From contig CAVPXP010000011.1 of the NCBI GenBank assembly GCA_963709645.1, positions 62,001-126,000 of the forward strand: a stretch of DNA of 64,000 nt. Direction: 5' to 3'. Numbering within the stretch: the first letter of the stretch is position 1; each line of letters starts with the position of its first letter. The position numbers and the translations under genes are program-made. This stretch comes from DYRB01 sp963709645. GTDB lineage: Bacteria; Pseudomonadota; Gammaproteobacteria; Chromatiales; Chromatiaceae. Below, piece by piece: positions 17,297-30,810 of this stretch. The notes under the pieces are model-generated. The model saw nothing but the letters and a program-made list of their open reading frames with translations. It was not told the origin of the DNA and searched no databases.

Positions 17297-18802
17297 TTAC
17301 TTCAGGGCGCCCTTACCGTAGCGGGCCTCGAAGCCCTTCTGGACTTTCTCCAGGGCCTCCTTGCTCATGCCGTTGAAATACCAGTCATGGCCCTCGATGG
17401 GCTTGAAGTACTTGGCCAGCATCTCGTCGGCGAACTTCTCGTTGCCGTCCTTCTTGTGCACGACCTCTTTCATCTCCGGGATCCATTCGAAGTAGGTGTT
17501 CTTGGCCACGTCGTAGATGCCGTGCCACCAGGTGTAATCCGGGCCATTCATCGAGGCCCCGTGACGTGCACGACGGCCCTCGTGGTGCCAGATCTCCCAC
17601 CAGGTCCACTCGATCTTTTCGTCGAAGGGGGCGGCGGTGATGTAGCCCTTGTCCTTGAGCTCACCCATGATGGCGGCAATGGGCTTGGCGAACTTGTCGT
17701 TGTAGAGTTCGACCACGTCGTCGAACTGCTTGTAGTGACCCTCGACCACGCTGGTGGCGTGGCAGCCGTAGCAGATATTCTCCATCTTGCCGCGGCGATC
17801 CTTCCAGGTCAGGACCTCGACCACCTTGGAGCCCTTGGCCTCGGAACCGACAGCCGGGATCTCTTTGCCCTCGGGGACGTCGAACTCCTCCCCGTTCTCC
17901 AGCTTGACCAGGTTGATCTTGGTGGAGATAGGCGGACGCAGGGTCCAGGAAATGCGCTCGCCGACGTTGTGGGTCTTGCCCTCGTCCGGACCGGCGCTCA
18001 TGTGGCAGGTGGCGCAGGTGGGAGCGGCGGAGTAATCCACGCCCGCGACCCACTTGTCGGCGTCGAGGTTCATCTCGTCGATCTTGGCGCGGTAGATGAT
18101 GCCGTGCTTGGACTCGTTGTAGACCTCGATCTGTGGATGGTCCGGGCCGACGTGGCACTTGCCGCAGGTGTCCGGGGTACGGGCCTGGGCACGGGAGAAG
18201 CGATGACGGCCATGACAGGCGGTGCAGGAGCCGTTGGAACCGTCCGGGTTCAGGCGGCCGATGCCGGTGTTGGGCCAGGTCCCGGGGAGCGGGCGTCCCT
18301 TGTCCTTGCCTTCGGTCTGGAACTCGAGCTTGCCGCCGTGGCACTGTTTGCAGCCGGCGTTGACGGCCGCAGGACCGCCGACCACTTCACCAAGCAGGTT
18401 GTCCAGGGAGGCGAGGATCTGGCCGGCGTGGGCGTGGTGGGACCCCTCCATCTGTTGGTATTCGGTCTCGTGACACTTGGCGCAATCCTTGGGGGTAACG
18501 ACGATGGAGATCAGCGCATCCTCGTGCGCGAAGGCGTCGATGTCCCCCTCTTTGGCCTCATGGCAGTCCAGGCAGTTGACGCCGTTCTGGCCGTGCTGGC
18601 TGTGGTTCCACTCCCAGTAAAGACCGGGGTTCTCGGTCATGTGGCAATCGATGCACTCCTGGCCCTTGGGCTTGCCCCAATCCTCCCCAATCTTGCCCGA
18701 CGGCCGGGCGGCGGAGGCTGGCCCCGCCTGCGCGACCAGGAACAATCCGGCCAACGCGCCTGCCAGCAGCGTCGTCAGCCGTGTACGGCTGGTATGTCTC
18801 AT
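17297..18802 (-). CDS. Octahaem hydroxylamine-oxidoreductase-like cytochrome (HAO family)
   Basis: A periplasmic octahaem cytochrome of 501 residues. The ATG at 18802 has GAGGAG and opens a signal peptide (1-32). Eight CXXCH motifs begin at residues 50, 77, 107, 151, 193, 213, 263 and 344, the HAO spacing, and the C-terminal segment IWHHEGRRARHG then NGPDYTWWHG is typical of the family. HAO oxidises hydroxylamine to NO or nitrite; relatives without the Tyr that crosslinks the P460 haem work as reductases. Tyr423 in PDYTWWHG is the likely crosslinking residue, which would favour the oxidative type (inference). No haoB or cytochrome c554 gene is adjacent. Two FNR/NNR-like palindromes lie upstream. 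Confidence 0.9.
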   Translation of the reverse strand: MRHTSRTRLTTLLAGALAGLFLVAQAGPASAARPSGKIGEDWGKPKGQECIDCHMTENPGLYWEWNHSQHGQNGVNCLDCHEAKEGDIDAFAHEDALISIVVTPKDCAKCHETEYQQMEGSHHAHAGQILASLDNLLGEVVGGPAAVNAGCKQCHGGKLEFQTEGKDKGRPLPGTWPNTGIGRLNPDGSNGSCTACHGRHRFSRAQARTPDTCGKCHVGPDHPQIEVYNESKHGIIYRAKIDEMNLDADKWVAGVDYSAAPTCATCHMSAGPDEGKTHNVGERISWTLRPPISTKINLVKLENGEEFDVPEGKEIPAVGSEAKGSKVVEVLTWKDRRGKMENICYGCHATSVVEGHYKQFDDVVELYNDKFAKPIAAIMGELKDKGYITAAPFDEKIEWTWWEIWHHEGRRARHGASMNGPDYTWWHGIYDVAKNTYFEWIPEMKEVVHKKDGNEKFADEMLAKYFKPIEGHDWYFNGMSKEALEKVQKGFEARYGKGALK

Positions 18803-18962
18803 TGCGCTCTCCTCTCTTTGGATGTGGGCGGTCCTCGCGGCCCTTGGCGGACCCCGGAGGCTCGTTGGCGGTAGCGCGATGCAGGAGGCCGACCTCGATG
18901 CTTGCCAGGTACGGCATCTCCGCCTGCGCGCGGCATACCCTGCCCGGAGTGCGGGCGCCAAA

Positions 18963-18980
18963 CCTTGATACGCCTCAAGG
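18963..18980. promoter_or_regulatory. FNR/NNR-like palindrome CCTTGA-N6-TCAAGG
   Basis: Perfect 6-bp arms contain TTGAT-N4-CTCAA, one base from the FNR/DNR consensus TTGAT-N4-ATCAA. It sits 161 bp upstream of the octahaem gene and 215 bp upstream of the divergent ABC gene. Confidence 0.45.
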
Positions 18981-19004
18981 AACGCCAGCCGGCGCGGCCC
19001 GGGA

Positions 19005-19018
19005 TTGACGCTCGTCAA
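19005..19018. promoter_or_regulatory. CRP/FNR-superfamily palindrome TTGACGCTCGTCAA
   Basis: TTGAC-N4-GTCAA is palindromic except for the two central bases, and its start lies 42 bp from the start of the neighbouring palindrome. The pair suits an anaerobiosis- or NO-responsive regulator acting on the octahaem enzyme, but the divergent ABC operon is equally close. The rest of the 390-bp gap shows no gene. Confidence 0.45.
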
Positions 19019-19194
19019 CGCCTGGAGCTTCGGCGGGGACGGCGGGCGGAGCAAAATCAACTGCCATGGGTGTGGGAACCTGGCCGGGGAAACGCGGTCT
19101 CTAACGCCGGTTTTTGCGGCAGCGCTTGGCCGGCGGCAACAGTTCGCCGCCCGCCGCCACCGACCCTCGAATCACGACAACAAGCGAGGTACGC

Positions 19195-20149
19195 ATGATC
19201 GAAGTCGATTTTTTATCAAGAAGTTACGGTGACCTGCGGGCAGTCGACGAGGTCTCTTTCGCGATCGGGCGCGGCGAGGTCGTCGGGCTGCTCGGCCACA
19301 ACGGGGCGGGCAAGACCACCATTATGAAGATGCTCACCGGCTTCCTGGAGCCGGACTCGGGCGAGATCCGCATCGACGGGCTGGACATCGCCGCCGACCG
19401 CCGCGCCGTTCAGCGGCGCATCGGCTATCTGCCGGAGAACTGCCCCCTCTACCCGGAGATGACCGTCATCGACTACCTGGATCACCAGGCCGCGCTCCAT
19501 GGGGTCGGACCCCAGGACAGGCCGGCGGCTATCCGCCAGGCCCTGGAGCGCACCGAGCTGACGGCCAAGGGGGCTGTCTCCATCGCCACCCTGTCCCGCG
19601 GTTACCGCCAGCGCGTCGGGGTCGCCCAGGCCATCCTGCATGAACCGGCCATCCTGATCCTGGACGAACCCACCAACGGGCTCGACCCGTCCCAGATCCA
19701 GCACATGCGCGACCTGATCCGCGACCTGGCACAGACCGCCACCCTCATCATCTCCACCCACATCCTGCAGGAGGTGGAGGCGGTGTGCGACCGGGTCCTG
19801 ATCCTGCGGGCCGGACGCCTGGCCTTCGACGCACGCCTCACGGACCTGAGCGCCAGCAACCGCCTGCTGGTGACCCTGGACCGCCCGCCGGCGGAGGTGG
19901 GCTCTCTGCTCGCCGGCCTCGCCGGGGTGGCTGGCTGGTCGCCGCTCGACACCCAGGGCGGACACCAGCGCTATGCCCTGGACACCGAGGACGCGGACGC
20001 CGCGGCCCCGGCCCTGGCGCGCGCAGTGGCGGATGCGGGCTGGCCGCTCTATGCCCTGCAACGGGAGGGCCGCGATCTGGAGGCTCTGTTCCGTCAAGTG
20101 AATCTGGACTCCGGCGCCGGGGCCCTCGGGCTGGCTGGGGAGGTCGCCC

Positions 20150-20157
<8 letters not shown>
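19195..20157 (+). CDS. ABC transporter ATP-binding protein (GldA/NosF-like)
   Basis: Cytoplasmic ATPase subunit, 320 residues. Walker A GHNGAGKTT (about 34-42), Q-loop region GYLPENCPLYPEMTV, signature LSRGYRQRVGVAQA, Walker B LILDEPTNGLDP and switch His in ISTHIL are all intact. The C-terminal 100 residues form the accessory domain seen in GldA/CcmA-type exporters. The ATG at 19195 has GAGGT; an upstream in-frame extension has none. The stop overlaps the permease start by 8 bp, so the two are translationally coupled. Substrate unknown. Confidence 0.93.
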
Positions 20158-23103
<2,946 letters not shown>

Positions 23104-23105
23104 AC

Positions 23106-24296
23106 ATGCACGCGACGACTGCCGAAAACGCTCAGCCGAGAAACGCCGCCGCCGGCTTCGGCTGGGGCCTGGTACTGGTCCTGGCCGCCCTGCTGGCGGC
23201 GCAGATCGCGCTCGCCCTCTTCCTGGGGCTGCGGGGGACCGGCCCGGGTCCCGCGGGGCGCGACACCCCCCTCATGGCCTTCGAGCCGGCCAAGGTCGAT
23301 CGCATCCGCATCGAGCGGCGAGGCTCGGACCCCGTCGTCCTGGAGCGGGTCGACAAGGGCTGGCAGGTGCAGTCCCTGTCGGGCTTCCCGGCCTCGGGGA
23401 CACGGATCGATACCCTGCTCGAACGCCTTGCAGGGCTCAAGCGCGGCCTGCCCGTGGCAACGTCGCCGGATGCCCTGGCCAGGCTGAAAGTCGCCGATAG
23501 CGACTATGAGGAGCGCGTGACCATCGAAAGCGGAGGCAAAGCATCGGTCGCCCTCTACCTCGGTGACACCGCCGGGGCGCGCCGCCGCTACGTACGGGCC
23601 GCGGGCGAGACGGCCGTCCAAGAGGCGGAGCTCAATCCCACGGACATCCCGACCAAGGCCGAGGACTGGACGGATCGGGCCGTACTGAACCTGGACGAAC
23701 GCGACATCCAGCGTATCGAGCTGCCCGGCATCACGCTGGAGAAGGCCGAGGGCGGCTGGCAACTGGCAGACCTGAAGGACGGCGAGACCCTGGACCAGCC
23801 CAAGGTTGCCGACCTGGCGCGGCGCGTCGGAAGTCTCACCTTCCTCTCGGTCCTGGGCACCGAGGACAAGCCGGAGTACGGCCAGGACGCCCCGGCCCTG
23901 GAATGGCGGATCGGCCTCGCCTCCGGGGACACCCCGAGCTACCGGCTGTCGCAGCTCAAGACCGAACCGGAGCAGGATACCGCTGCCGGAGACGGCGCGA
24001 ACGAGGCACCCAAGCCCAAGGGCCCGGAGTGGTACGTCCTCAAGGTCTCGGATCGGCCCCACTACTTCAAGGTCGCGAGCTACACGGCCGAGGGGCTGTT
24101 CGGAGCGACCCGCGAGGGACTGCTGGCTAAGCCAGAGGCCAGCACAGCGGGGAGTCCTGCTGAGAGCCCAGTTGCGGCCCCGCCGGAGCCTGTAGGTCAG
24201 GGTGACCAGGCTGTGGAGCCCGTCGCGGAGCCAACTCCCATGGCCGGTGACGAGGCCAAAGCCCCCGACGCTGAGGGCATGCAGGGTCCTCAGTAA
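23106..24296 (+). CDS. DUF4340 protein, partner of the Gld-type exporter
   Basis: A 396-residue membrane-anchored protein. One transmembrane helix near the N-terminus (about 17-40) is followed by an extracytoplasmic beta-rich region of the DUF4340 family (PAKVDRIRIERRGSDPVVLERVDKG type strands, with the internal repeat RDIQRIELPGITLEKAEGGW). The C-terminal 60 residues are Pro/Ala/Glu-rich and disordered. The start at 23106 lies 2 bp after the permease stop; the open frame further upstream overlaps the permease and is not used. ATPase, GldFG fusion and DUF4340 form a three-gene operon. Role within the exporter is not established. Confidence 0.88.
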   Translation: MHATTAENAQPRNAAAGFGWGLVLVLAALLAAQIALALFLGLRGTGPGPAGRDTPLMAFEPAKVDRIRIERRGSDPVVLERVDKGWQVQSLSGFPASGTRIDTLLERLAGLKRGLPVATSPDALARLKVADSDYEERVTIESGGKASVALYLGDTAGARRRYVRAAGETAVQEAELNPTDIPTKAEDWTDRAVLNLDERDIQRIELPGITLEKAEGGWQLADLKDGETLDQPKVADLARRVGSLTFLSVLGTEDKPEYGQDAPALEWRIGLASGDTPSYRLSQLKTEPEQDTAAGDGANEAPKPKGPEWYVLKVSDRPHYFKVASYTAEGLFGATREGLLAKPEASTAGSPAESPVAAPPEPVGQGDQAVEPVAEPTPMAGDEAKAPDAEGMQGPQ

Positions 24297-24884
24297 CAAC
24301 GACGCGCGACCGGACACCACACCCATCGCCCCCCTGGACGGGGGGCGCCGCAACCCGGCCTTGTATCCCCCTCCGCGGCACCCCGCGCAGCTTCAAACCC
24401 GGCCCGGACCTACCCGCAAGCCCAGACGCAGCCGAAACGGCGCGGTGACAGTCACTACGGCGGCGCCCGACAAATCACGGCTGGGCCCGGTGCCATCCAA
24501 CACCTCGCCGCGCACCCATCGATCTCCTACCGCATCGCGTCCCTGGCGCGCCGATGCCAGCGGACGACTCATGCGCCGTTCGAAAGAGTCGAGGACACCC
24601 CTGAGCCCGCAGTGTCTGGCCGATCATCGATGGCGAACCCTCGGCCCCTGGTTGTCCGCATAGGCCAGCCCGTTATGACCCAGTTCGAGCCAGCGGGCGC
24701 GGCAACCGTCTATGCTTGTAAATCGAAAGGATGGCGCGTGCAGCGCCACCTTGGGCGGACCCTTGAACGCGGGAACCGCGCAGGGGCGCTGGCGAAAGCG
24801 CCAGCCGCCGCCCAAGAGGTCGACGCTACTGTCTCAGCAGCCTTATTCTTACAGCTTTCGACGCGGTTACGCACGGAGTGCGAC
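24297..24884. other. 588-bp stretch without a convincing gene
   Basis: A hairpin at 24327-24347 (CGCCCCCC-TGGAC-GGGGGGCG) lies 30 bp after the DUF4340 stop and may act as a weak terminator, although no T run follows. The remainder is GC-rich, has open frames only without ribosome sites, and shows nothing recognisable. The promoter of the RHS gene is presumably here. Confidence 0.5.
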
Positions 24885-27800
24885 ATGGGTACGCTGCCAC
24901 GGGCGCTTGTGTGGCCCTTGCTCCTTGGCTTTGCGACCTCTGCCTGGGGCGAGCACCTTTGGCAAGACAGTCGCAACCACACCTGGCCGACGTCGGCTGC
25001 GGCCTGCGTGCAGGGGGAAGCCGAGACGCGGCTGGGGGATCTGAGGCGACAATCCCCCAGTACTGCTTACCGTTACACCAGTCTATCGGTCCAGGAGTGG
25101 TACCCCGGCTACGACGCCATTTGCCGCTTCACCGTCGAGCAGCGCTTCGGCTATGGTTGGCTGCCCATCGAGGTACACGACCACGCCCACATTGCGGCTG
25201 GGTCCGACGACCCCTGCCCTCGGGGTCCGGTGGACGAGACCGGCGCCTGCATGCCCAAGAACGCCGGCCCTCCCGGCTGCCCTGGAAACGGCAGCAATCC
25301 GATCCACGGCGGGACCGCCAACAAGTACCAACGCGAAGTCGACTACAGCGGCCCCGACAGCGCCGCATGGCATTTCGTGCGCCACTACAACCACCTGAGC
25401 ACCGAGGCCGGCCCCCTCGGGGCACTGTGGCGCCACAACTACCAGCGCAGCATCGTCGTCACCGCCGTCACCGCCAGCCAAGCTAGCGGCGTCAAGGTCT
25501 ACCGCGCCGACGGACGGCGTTACAATTTCAGCCGTACGGGCAGCCTCTGGCAACCGGACCCGGACATCACCGACACCCTGGCGCAGCGCTTCGACACCTA
25601 CGGCACCCCCGCCGGCTGGACCTATACCAACAGCAGCGATGAGGTGGAGACCTACGATGCAGAGGGCCGGCTTGTCGCCCTCAGGCCTCGGGGCGGGGTT
25701 ACCCAGACCCTGAGCTACGACAACACCACGGGCCAGCTGCACAGCGTCGACGACGGCTTCGGCCACCGGCTCACCCTCGGCTACCTCTACAGCGCCGCTT
25801 ACACCCAGTACCGCCTGGATACCCTCACCGACCCGGAGGGCGCGTCTACCGCTACGGCTACGACGCTGCCAACAACCTGGTCTCCGTGACCTATCCGAAC
25901 CTCAAGGTCCGCAGTTACTACTACAACGAGCCCGCCTACACCAACGGCGCCAACCTTCCCCACGCGCTGACCGGCATGACCGGCGAGAACGGCGTGCGCT
26001 TCGCCACCTACCGCTATGACGCCCTGGCTCGCGCCGTTGGCTCCGAGCACGCCGGCGGGGCCAACAAGGTCACGCTCGCGTATCACCCCGATGGCAGCGC
26101 CACCGTCACCGATGCCCTTGGCACGGCACGCACTTACAGCTTTCAGACCATCCTAGGCGTGATCAAGAACACGGGTTTGACCCAGCCTTGCCCCAGTTGC
26201 GGGAGCGATACGGCCGCCACGGCATTCGACGCCAACGGCAACGTCCGCTCGCGCACCGACTTCAACGGCAATCTCAGCTGCTACGCCTACGATCCGGCGC
26301 GCAACCTCGAAACTATCCGGGTCGAAGGACTCGCGCCCGGGAGCCCCTGTCCCGCCGATCTAGCGACCTACACACCCGCCGCGAACACCGCGCAGCGCAA
26401 GATCAGCACGGAATGGGATCCCACTTCGCGGGTCGTCGCACGCCGCGCCGAACCCTCGCGGATCGCCACATTCTTATGGGACGAGAACGGCGCCCAATGC
26501 GGCGCGGCCGGCAAGCTGTGCCAGGAAAGCCTGCAATCCACGACCGACGCCAGCGGCGGCCAAGGCCTCGCCGCCACGCCCATCGGCGCGTCCCGCACCT
26601 GGACCTACACCTACAACAATCGCGGCCAAGTCCTGACTGCCGATGGCCCGCGCACCGATGCGAACGATGTCGCCAGATACGCCTACTATCCGGATGACCA
26701 CTCGGCCTCCAACAACCGGAGCCAGCTCAAGAAAATCACAAACGCCCTGAACCAGGCGACCGTCTACAGCAGTTACGACGCCCACGGGCGCGCTCGGCGC
26801 ATCGTCGACGCCCAGGGTGTCGCGACCGACCTGGTCTACGACACGCGCGGGCGTCCGACCCGAATCACCGTCGCCGGGCGTACCACCGCCGTGCAATACA
26901 ACAGCGCCGGATTATTGGCGAAGGTCACGCCGCCTGACCAAGGCCCCATCCGCTACGGCTACGACGCCGCGCACCGCTTGCGCAACATCACCAATGGGGC
27001 GGGCGAGAAGATCGTTTATCGCCTCGACGGCCTTGGCAACCGCACCCAGGAACAAACCTTCGAAGCCGGCGCGGCGACCGCTTCGATCACCCTCAATCGC
27101 AGATTCGACGCCCTCGGACGGCTCTGGAAACGGCTCAACGCCGCCAACGAGCCGATGGAGGTGCTTACCTACGACCCGCAAGGCAACCTCGACACCCGCA
27201 CGGCCAGACCCGATAGCCTTACAGCGAACAATCAGCGCACCGACTTTACCCTCTACGATGCCCTCAACCGGCTGGAAGCCCTGACCGATCCGATCGGCGG
27301 CGTGACGCAGTTCGTCTATGACGGACTCGATCGGCTGACCCAAGTCGAAGACCCGCGGCTCAATGCAACGACCTATCGCATCAACGGGCTTGGCAACCAG
27401 AACCAGGAAATCAGCCCCGACCGCGGCACCATCAAGAACACCGGTTTCGATCGGGCCGGCAATGTCACAGACGCGCTCGATGCGCGTAAGAACAGCACGC
27501 ACTACGATTACGACGCCTTGAACCGGATGGTCTCGGAGACCTTCGCCGATGGCACCAGCGTCGCCTACGAATACGATTCTGGGCCTGGCGCCGTCGGCCA
27601 GATCAGCCGCATCGACGACACCACAGGCCATACCGACTATCACTACGACAGCGAGGGCCGCCTCAGCCGCAAGGAACAGACCACCGGCCCCCTACCGCGC
27701 GCCATCGATTACAGCTACGACCCGGCGAGCGGACAGGTGGAGCGCATGACCTACCCCTCCGGCGCCAGCCTCGGCTTCGGCTACGACAGCGCCGGGCGTA

Positions 27801-29248
27801 TCCAAAGCCTCAGCCTGACCACCGAGACCATGCCCGCGACGGTCATCGTCTCAGAGGTCAGCTACCAACCGCTGGGCCCGCTCGCGAGCTACCAGTTGCC
27901 CTCGGTCGGTGGTGCGCCGATCATCGCACGCGGCTACGACAGCAACGGCCGCGTAGAAAGCTACACATCGATCGAGACTGTCGGCGGCGTGCCGACCCTG
28001 GCTGCCAAGACGCTGTCCTACGACCGCCTCGGCAACCTCACCCTGCTGGGCGACCAGGGGACCTCCGCCAACGATCGAACCTTTGGTTATGACCGGCTCA
28101 ACCGCCTGACCGATTTCAGCGCTCCGGGCCTCGTCCATCAGTACGGTTACGATGCCGCGGGCAACCGCACCCTCAGAACCCTGAACGGTGTTGATACCGG
28201 TTACACGCCGGAGCCGACCAGCAACCGCCTGGCGATAGTGGCGGACCTAAACTACCTGCACGACGCCTCCGGCAACCTCACCGACAACGGCGCCACGACA
28301 TTCCACTACGATGCCAGAGGGCGGCTCGACAGCGCGACCACGGCGGCCGGCCTTGGTTACACCTACGGCATCAACGGCTTGGGCCAGCGGGTGACCAAGC
28401 AGGGCAACGCCCTCTCCACCGGAGGGCGGGTCTACGTCTACGACCAGGCCGGTCATCTCGCCGGGGAATATACCAATCAGGGTGTGCGCGTGCAGGAGCA
28501 CATCTGGCTCGGCGATCTGCCGGTGGCCGTCATTGACGAAGGCGGTGCCGTGTTCTACGTGCTGAGCGATCATCTGGGCACGCCCAGGCAAATCGTGGAC
28601 AGCGCCCAGCAACTGCGCTGGCATTGGGACCATCAAGACCCCTTCGGCGCCAACGCGCCGAACGAGAATCCCCAACGTCTCGGCAGCTTCGGCTACGATC
28701 TGCGCTTTCCAGGGCAGTATTTCGATGCGGAATCTGGGTTACATTACAACTACTTCCGCACCTATGACCCAGGGAGTGGGCGATATCTGGAATCAGACCC
28801 CATCGGACTGCAAGGTGGCCTGAATACGTACACCTATGTCGGCGGGAACCCGCTGAAATATTTCGATCTCTTTGGGCTTGATGCGCAAATGTGCTACAGG
28901 CCGTTCTATCCCATCCCTCAGCCTTACGCACGTCACTGTTTCTTGGAGTTCACAGATGGCAGTTCAAGCAGTTTTGATCCTGCCGGTGCTCATGGGGATC
29001 CTGCTCCTGATTGGTGGCCCAAATCGTGCCAGGACACCGAAGGCGATCAGGATGATGATTGCGTGAGAATGGCGATGAAGAAGTGCAAGGGTGATCAGTA
29101 CGATTTCACTGGCTTTAACTGTTGCCATTGTGTGGAACAAGCCATGAAGGAATGTGGCTTAAGTGTTCCCCGCGACAGTTGGCCTAATTGGCCTGTAAAC
29201 CCTGGGCCGCAGCCAGGGGAGCCAGGATATCAACAAGGAGTTCACTGA
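24885..29248 (+). CDS. RHS/YD-repeat protein with cysteine-rich toxin-like tip (one frame break)
   Basis: A secreted polymorphic-toxin-type protein of about 1455 residues. The ATG at 24885 has GGAG and opens a signal peptide (LVWPLLLGFATSAWG). YD repeats fill most of the protein, ending in the RHS core (GLHYNYFRTYDPGSGRYL, ESDPIGLQGG, NPLKYFDLFGLD). The frame breaks at 25838-25840: one more G gives DPEGRVYRYGYDAANNLV and continues the repeats. The last 125 residues are the variable tip, with about ten cysteines, a His in YARHCFLEF and FNCCHCVEQA. This His-then-NC-H-V order resembles permuted NlpC/P60-LRAT folds, so an amidase or thioesterase toxin is possible (inference). A small membrane protein follows after 14 bp. 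Confidence 0.88.
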
Positions 29249-29262
29249 GGCGTCCCGCAGAA

Positions 29263-29661
29263 ATGAATGTGACGGTGCTTAAAGCCTGGATTGCCGGCGT
29301 GGGAATCGTCGTCATTTTGTATGTGACATGGTTCTTTATGCTGCAAGCTAGTCAGTATTCTGAGGTATTGGTTTTTCTTTTATGGTTGTCGCCGCTCGCG
29401 GCGGCAATTGTGTCTGCTTATTTGGCACCGCGTAAGAAGATTTTGGTGGGAATGTCGATGGTACTGCCTACAACGATTTTGGCCGTTACACTGAATTTTG
29501 TTTATCAGTGGCTTGGCAACGCGGTAGATTTTCCTGGTCTGCGAGGCACGCTGATTCTTTTTACGACCACGTTGGTATATAGCGGTATTCTCTGCGGGCT
29601 GGGGTCTGCTAGTGGGGTTGTTTTGGCCAAGCGATTCCGTGGTAGAGTTATACCCAGCTAA
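29263..29661 (+). CDS. Four-helix membrane protein, possible immunity partner of the RHS tip
   Basis: A 132-residue protein with about four transmembrane helices (LKAWIAGVGIVVILYVTWF; VLVFLLWLSPLAAAIVSAYL; ILVGMSMVLPTTILAVTL; LILFTTTLVYSGILCGLG) and little else. I recognise no family. It begins 14 bp after the RHS stop and is visibly AT-richer than its neighbours, as is common for horizontally shuffled tip/immunity cassettes. A small gene directly behind an RHS tip is the usual place for the immunity gene, and a membrane location would suit protection against a periplasm-acting toxin. Function is inferred from position only. Confidence 0.65.
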   Translation: MNVTVLKAWIAGVGIVVILYVTWFFMLQASQYSEVLVFLLWLSPLAAAIVSAYLAPRKKILVGMSMVLPTTILAVTLNFVYQWLGNAVDFPGLRGTLILFTTTLVYSGILCGLGSASGVVLAKRFRGRVIPS

Positions 29662-29711
29662 TGCCGCTTTTTCGACGTTATCATTAGCTGGTAATAGCAA
29701 AGTTTCTTTGA

Positions 29712-29808
29712 ACAACGAGATCGGGGTCACACAACGAGATCGGGTAGGATCGGGGTCAAGTCTGGGTAGGATCGGGGTCTTGACTTGTGCCTCAAGGCAC
29801 GAGTCAAG
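29712..29808. repeat. Direct repeats and long hairpin near the RAYT transposase
   Basis: ACAACGAGATCGGG occurs twice and GGGTAGGATCGGGGTC twice between 29712 and 29779. They run into a hairpin at 29779-29808 (CTTGACTTGTGCCT / AGGCACGAGTCAAG, 14-bp stem with one wobble, 2-nt loop). Such GATCGGGGTC/TTGACTTGTGCC sequences accompany REP-associated transposases in gammaproteobacteria. The surrounding intergenic stretch 29662-30144 shows no gene. Confidence 0.65.
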
Positions 29809-30009
29809 ATTTGGACCCTGTGCGCTGTTTCGAATCCAGCGACGGACCCCGGCGAACCGAGTGACGCCCCGCAAGCCGTGGCAACGCCAAATCCACCGCC
29901 TGCGGAAAAGGCAGATGGCGCTGCTGCCGGGGCTGTGCAGGGCAGTCAGTAGCACAGCGCAGGGACGGAGCATTCGCCTCCCCAGGGATGGGGCTCCTCA
30001 ACCCTAACG

Positions 30010-30035
30010 CCGGACGAGGCATTCGCCCCGTCCGG
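30010..30035. repeat. REP-like palindrome, copy 1
   Basis: CGGACGAGGC-ATTC-GCCCCGTCCG, a 10-bp stem with one mismatch, about 110 bp from the 3' end of the RAYT gene. The same core (GGACGRGGCATTCGCCCCGTYCG) recurs on the other side of the gene. Confidence 0.65.
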
Positions 30036-30144
30036 AACGTTTTCTTCAAATCTGCGCTGGGTCATGCCAGCAGTCCGCGACCCGTCATAAGGTTCGGGAC
30101 CAGGCCCATACGGCGTCCTGCTCGCGATGCCGCCTATCTGCCTA

Positions 30145-30645
30145 TCACGAGAGGATGTTGACCCGAAGAGGCGAATTCGGGTTCTCCGAGGACCAGACCC
30201 AATGCTCCGGGCGGGCCACATAATACTTCCGCACCGGATTCTCATGCACGTAGTTGAGCTTCTGCAGGTAGAAGGCCGGATGCTCAATCTTCTTCGGCGC
30301 GTTGGTATCCATCCAGAGCTGGTAGCCTCCCTCATCATCGACGAACAGACGCAGCACACTCGGCTCGGTGGCTTCGAGATTCTCCTTCAGCTTCTTGGAC
30401 GTGAACCGTTTGAAATCGCCCAGAAACCCTGCGACGTCTGGCGACGTAACGATGAGATGGATGTGATTCAACATGAACACATAGCCGTTCAGCTCAAGGC
30501 CCTTGTGGTCCTGGCCGTACCGGATGGAATCGGCAAGGATCTCCCAGCGGTTGTGGCGATCGAACAGGTAATACCAGCGCTGGACCATGAGGGTGAGATA
30601 ATAGGTCCCGGCGTTCAGATCCGCTGGCACGCGACGCGATGGCAT
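30145..30645 (-). CDS. REP-associated tyrosine transposase (RAYT, Y1_Tnp)
   Basis: A 166-residue single-strand DNA nuclease/transposase of the IS200-like Y1 superfamily. The HUH motif is HIHLIV (in MLNHIHLIVTSPD). The catalytic Tyr is one of those in FYLQKLNYVHENPVRK, with the conserved HENPVR segment. RAYTs excise and copy REP palindromes and are usually domesticated, present once per locus. ATG 30645 has an AGGAAG site; a TTG 13 codons upstream is the alternative. REP-like palindromes flank the gene on both sides. It is shorter than the second RAYT of this window (37852-38571) and clearly of a different subgroup. Confidence 0.92.
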   Translation of the reverse strand: MPSRRVPADLNAGTYYLTLMVQRWYYLFDRHNRWEILADSIRYGQDHKGLELNGYVFMLNHIHLIVTSPDVAGFLGDFKRFTSKKLKENLEATEPSVLRLFVDDEGGYQLWMDTNAPKKIEHPAFYLQKLNYVHENPVRKYYVARPEHWVWSSENPNSPLRVNILS

Positions 30646-30728
30646 AGACTTGGCGCTTCCTCTGCCCCGGGCGGATGCCTTCAAGATAGCAGCCGAGCCA
30701 TTTCTCAGGGAGCGCTGGTCCTACCCGC

Positions 30729-30752
30729 CGGACGGGGCATTCGCCCCGTTCG
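30729..30752. repeat. REP-like palindrome, copy 2
   Basis: CGGACGGGGC-ATTC-GCCCCGTTCG, a 10-bp stem with one wobble, 84 bp upstream of the RAYT start. Nearly identical to copy 1, so the transposase gene is bracketed by its probable substrate. Confidence 0.65.
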
Positions 30753-30810
30753 AAACGTTTCCCCAAGACCCGCCAGCTCGTGCCACCGGCCGGCGACGGA
30801 TCAAACGTTC

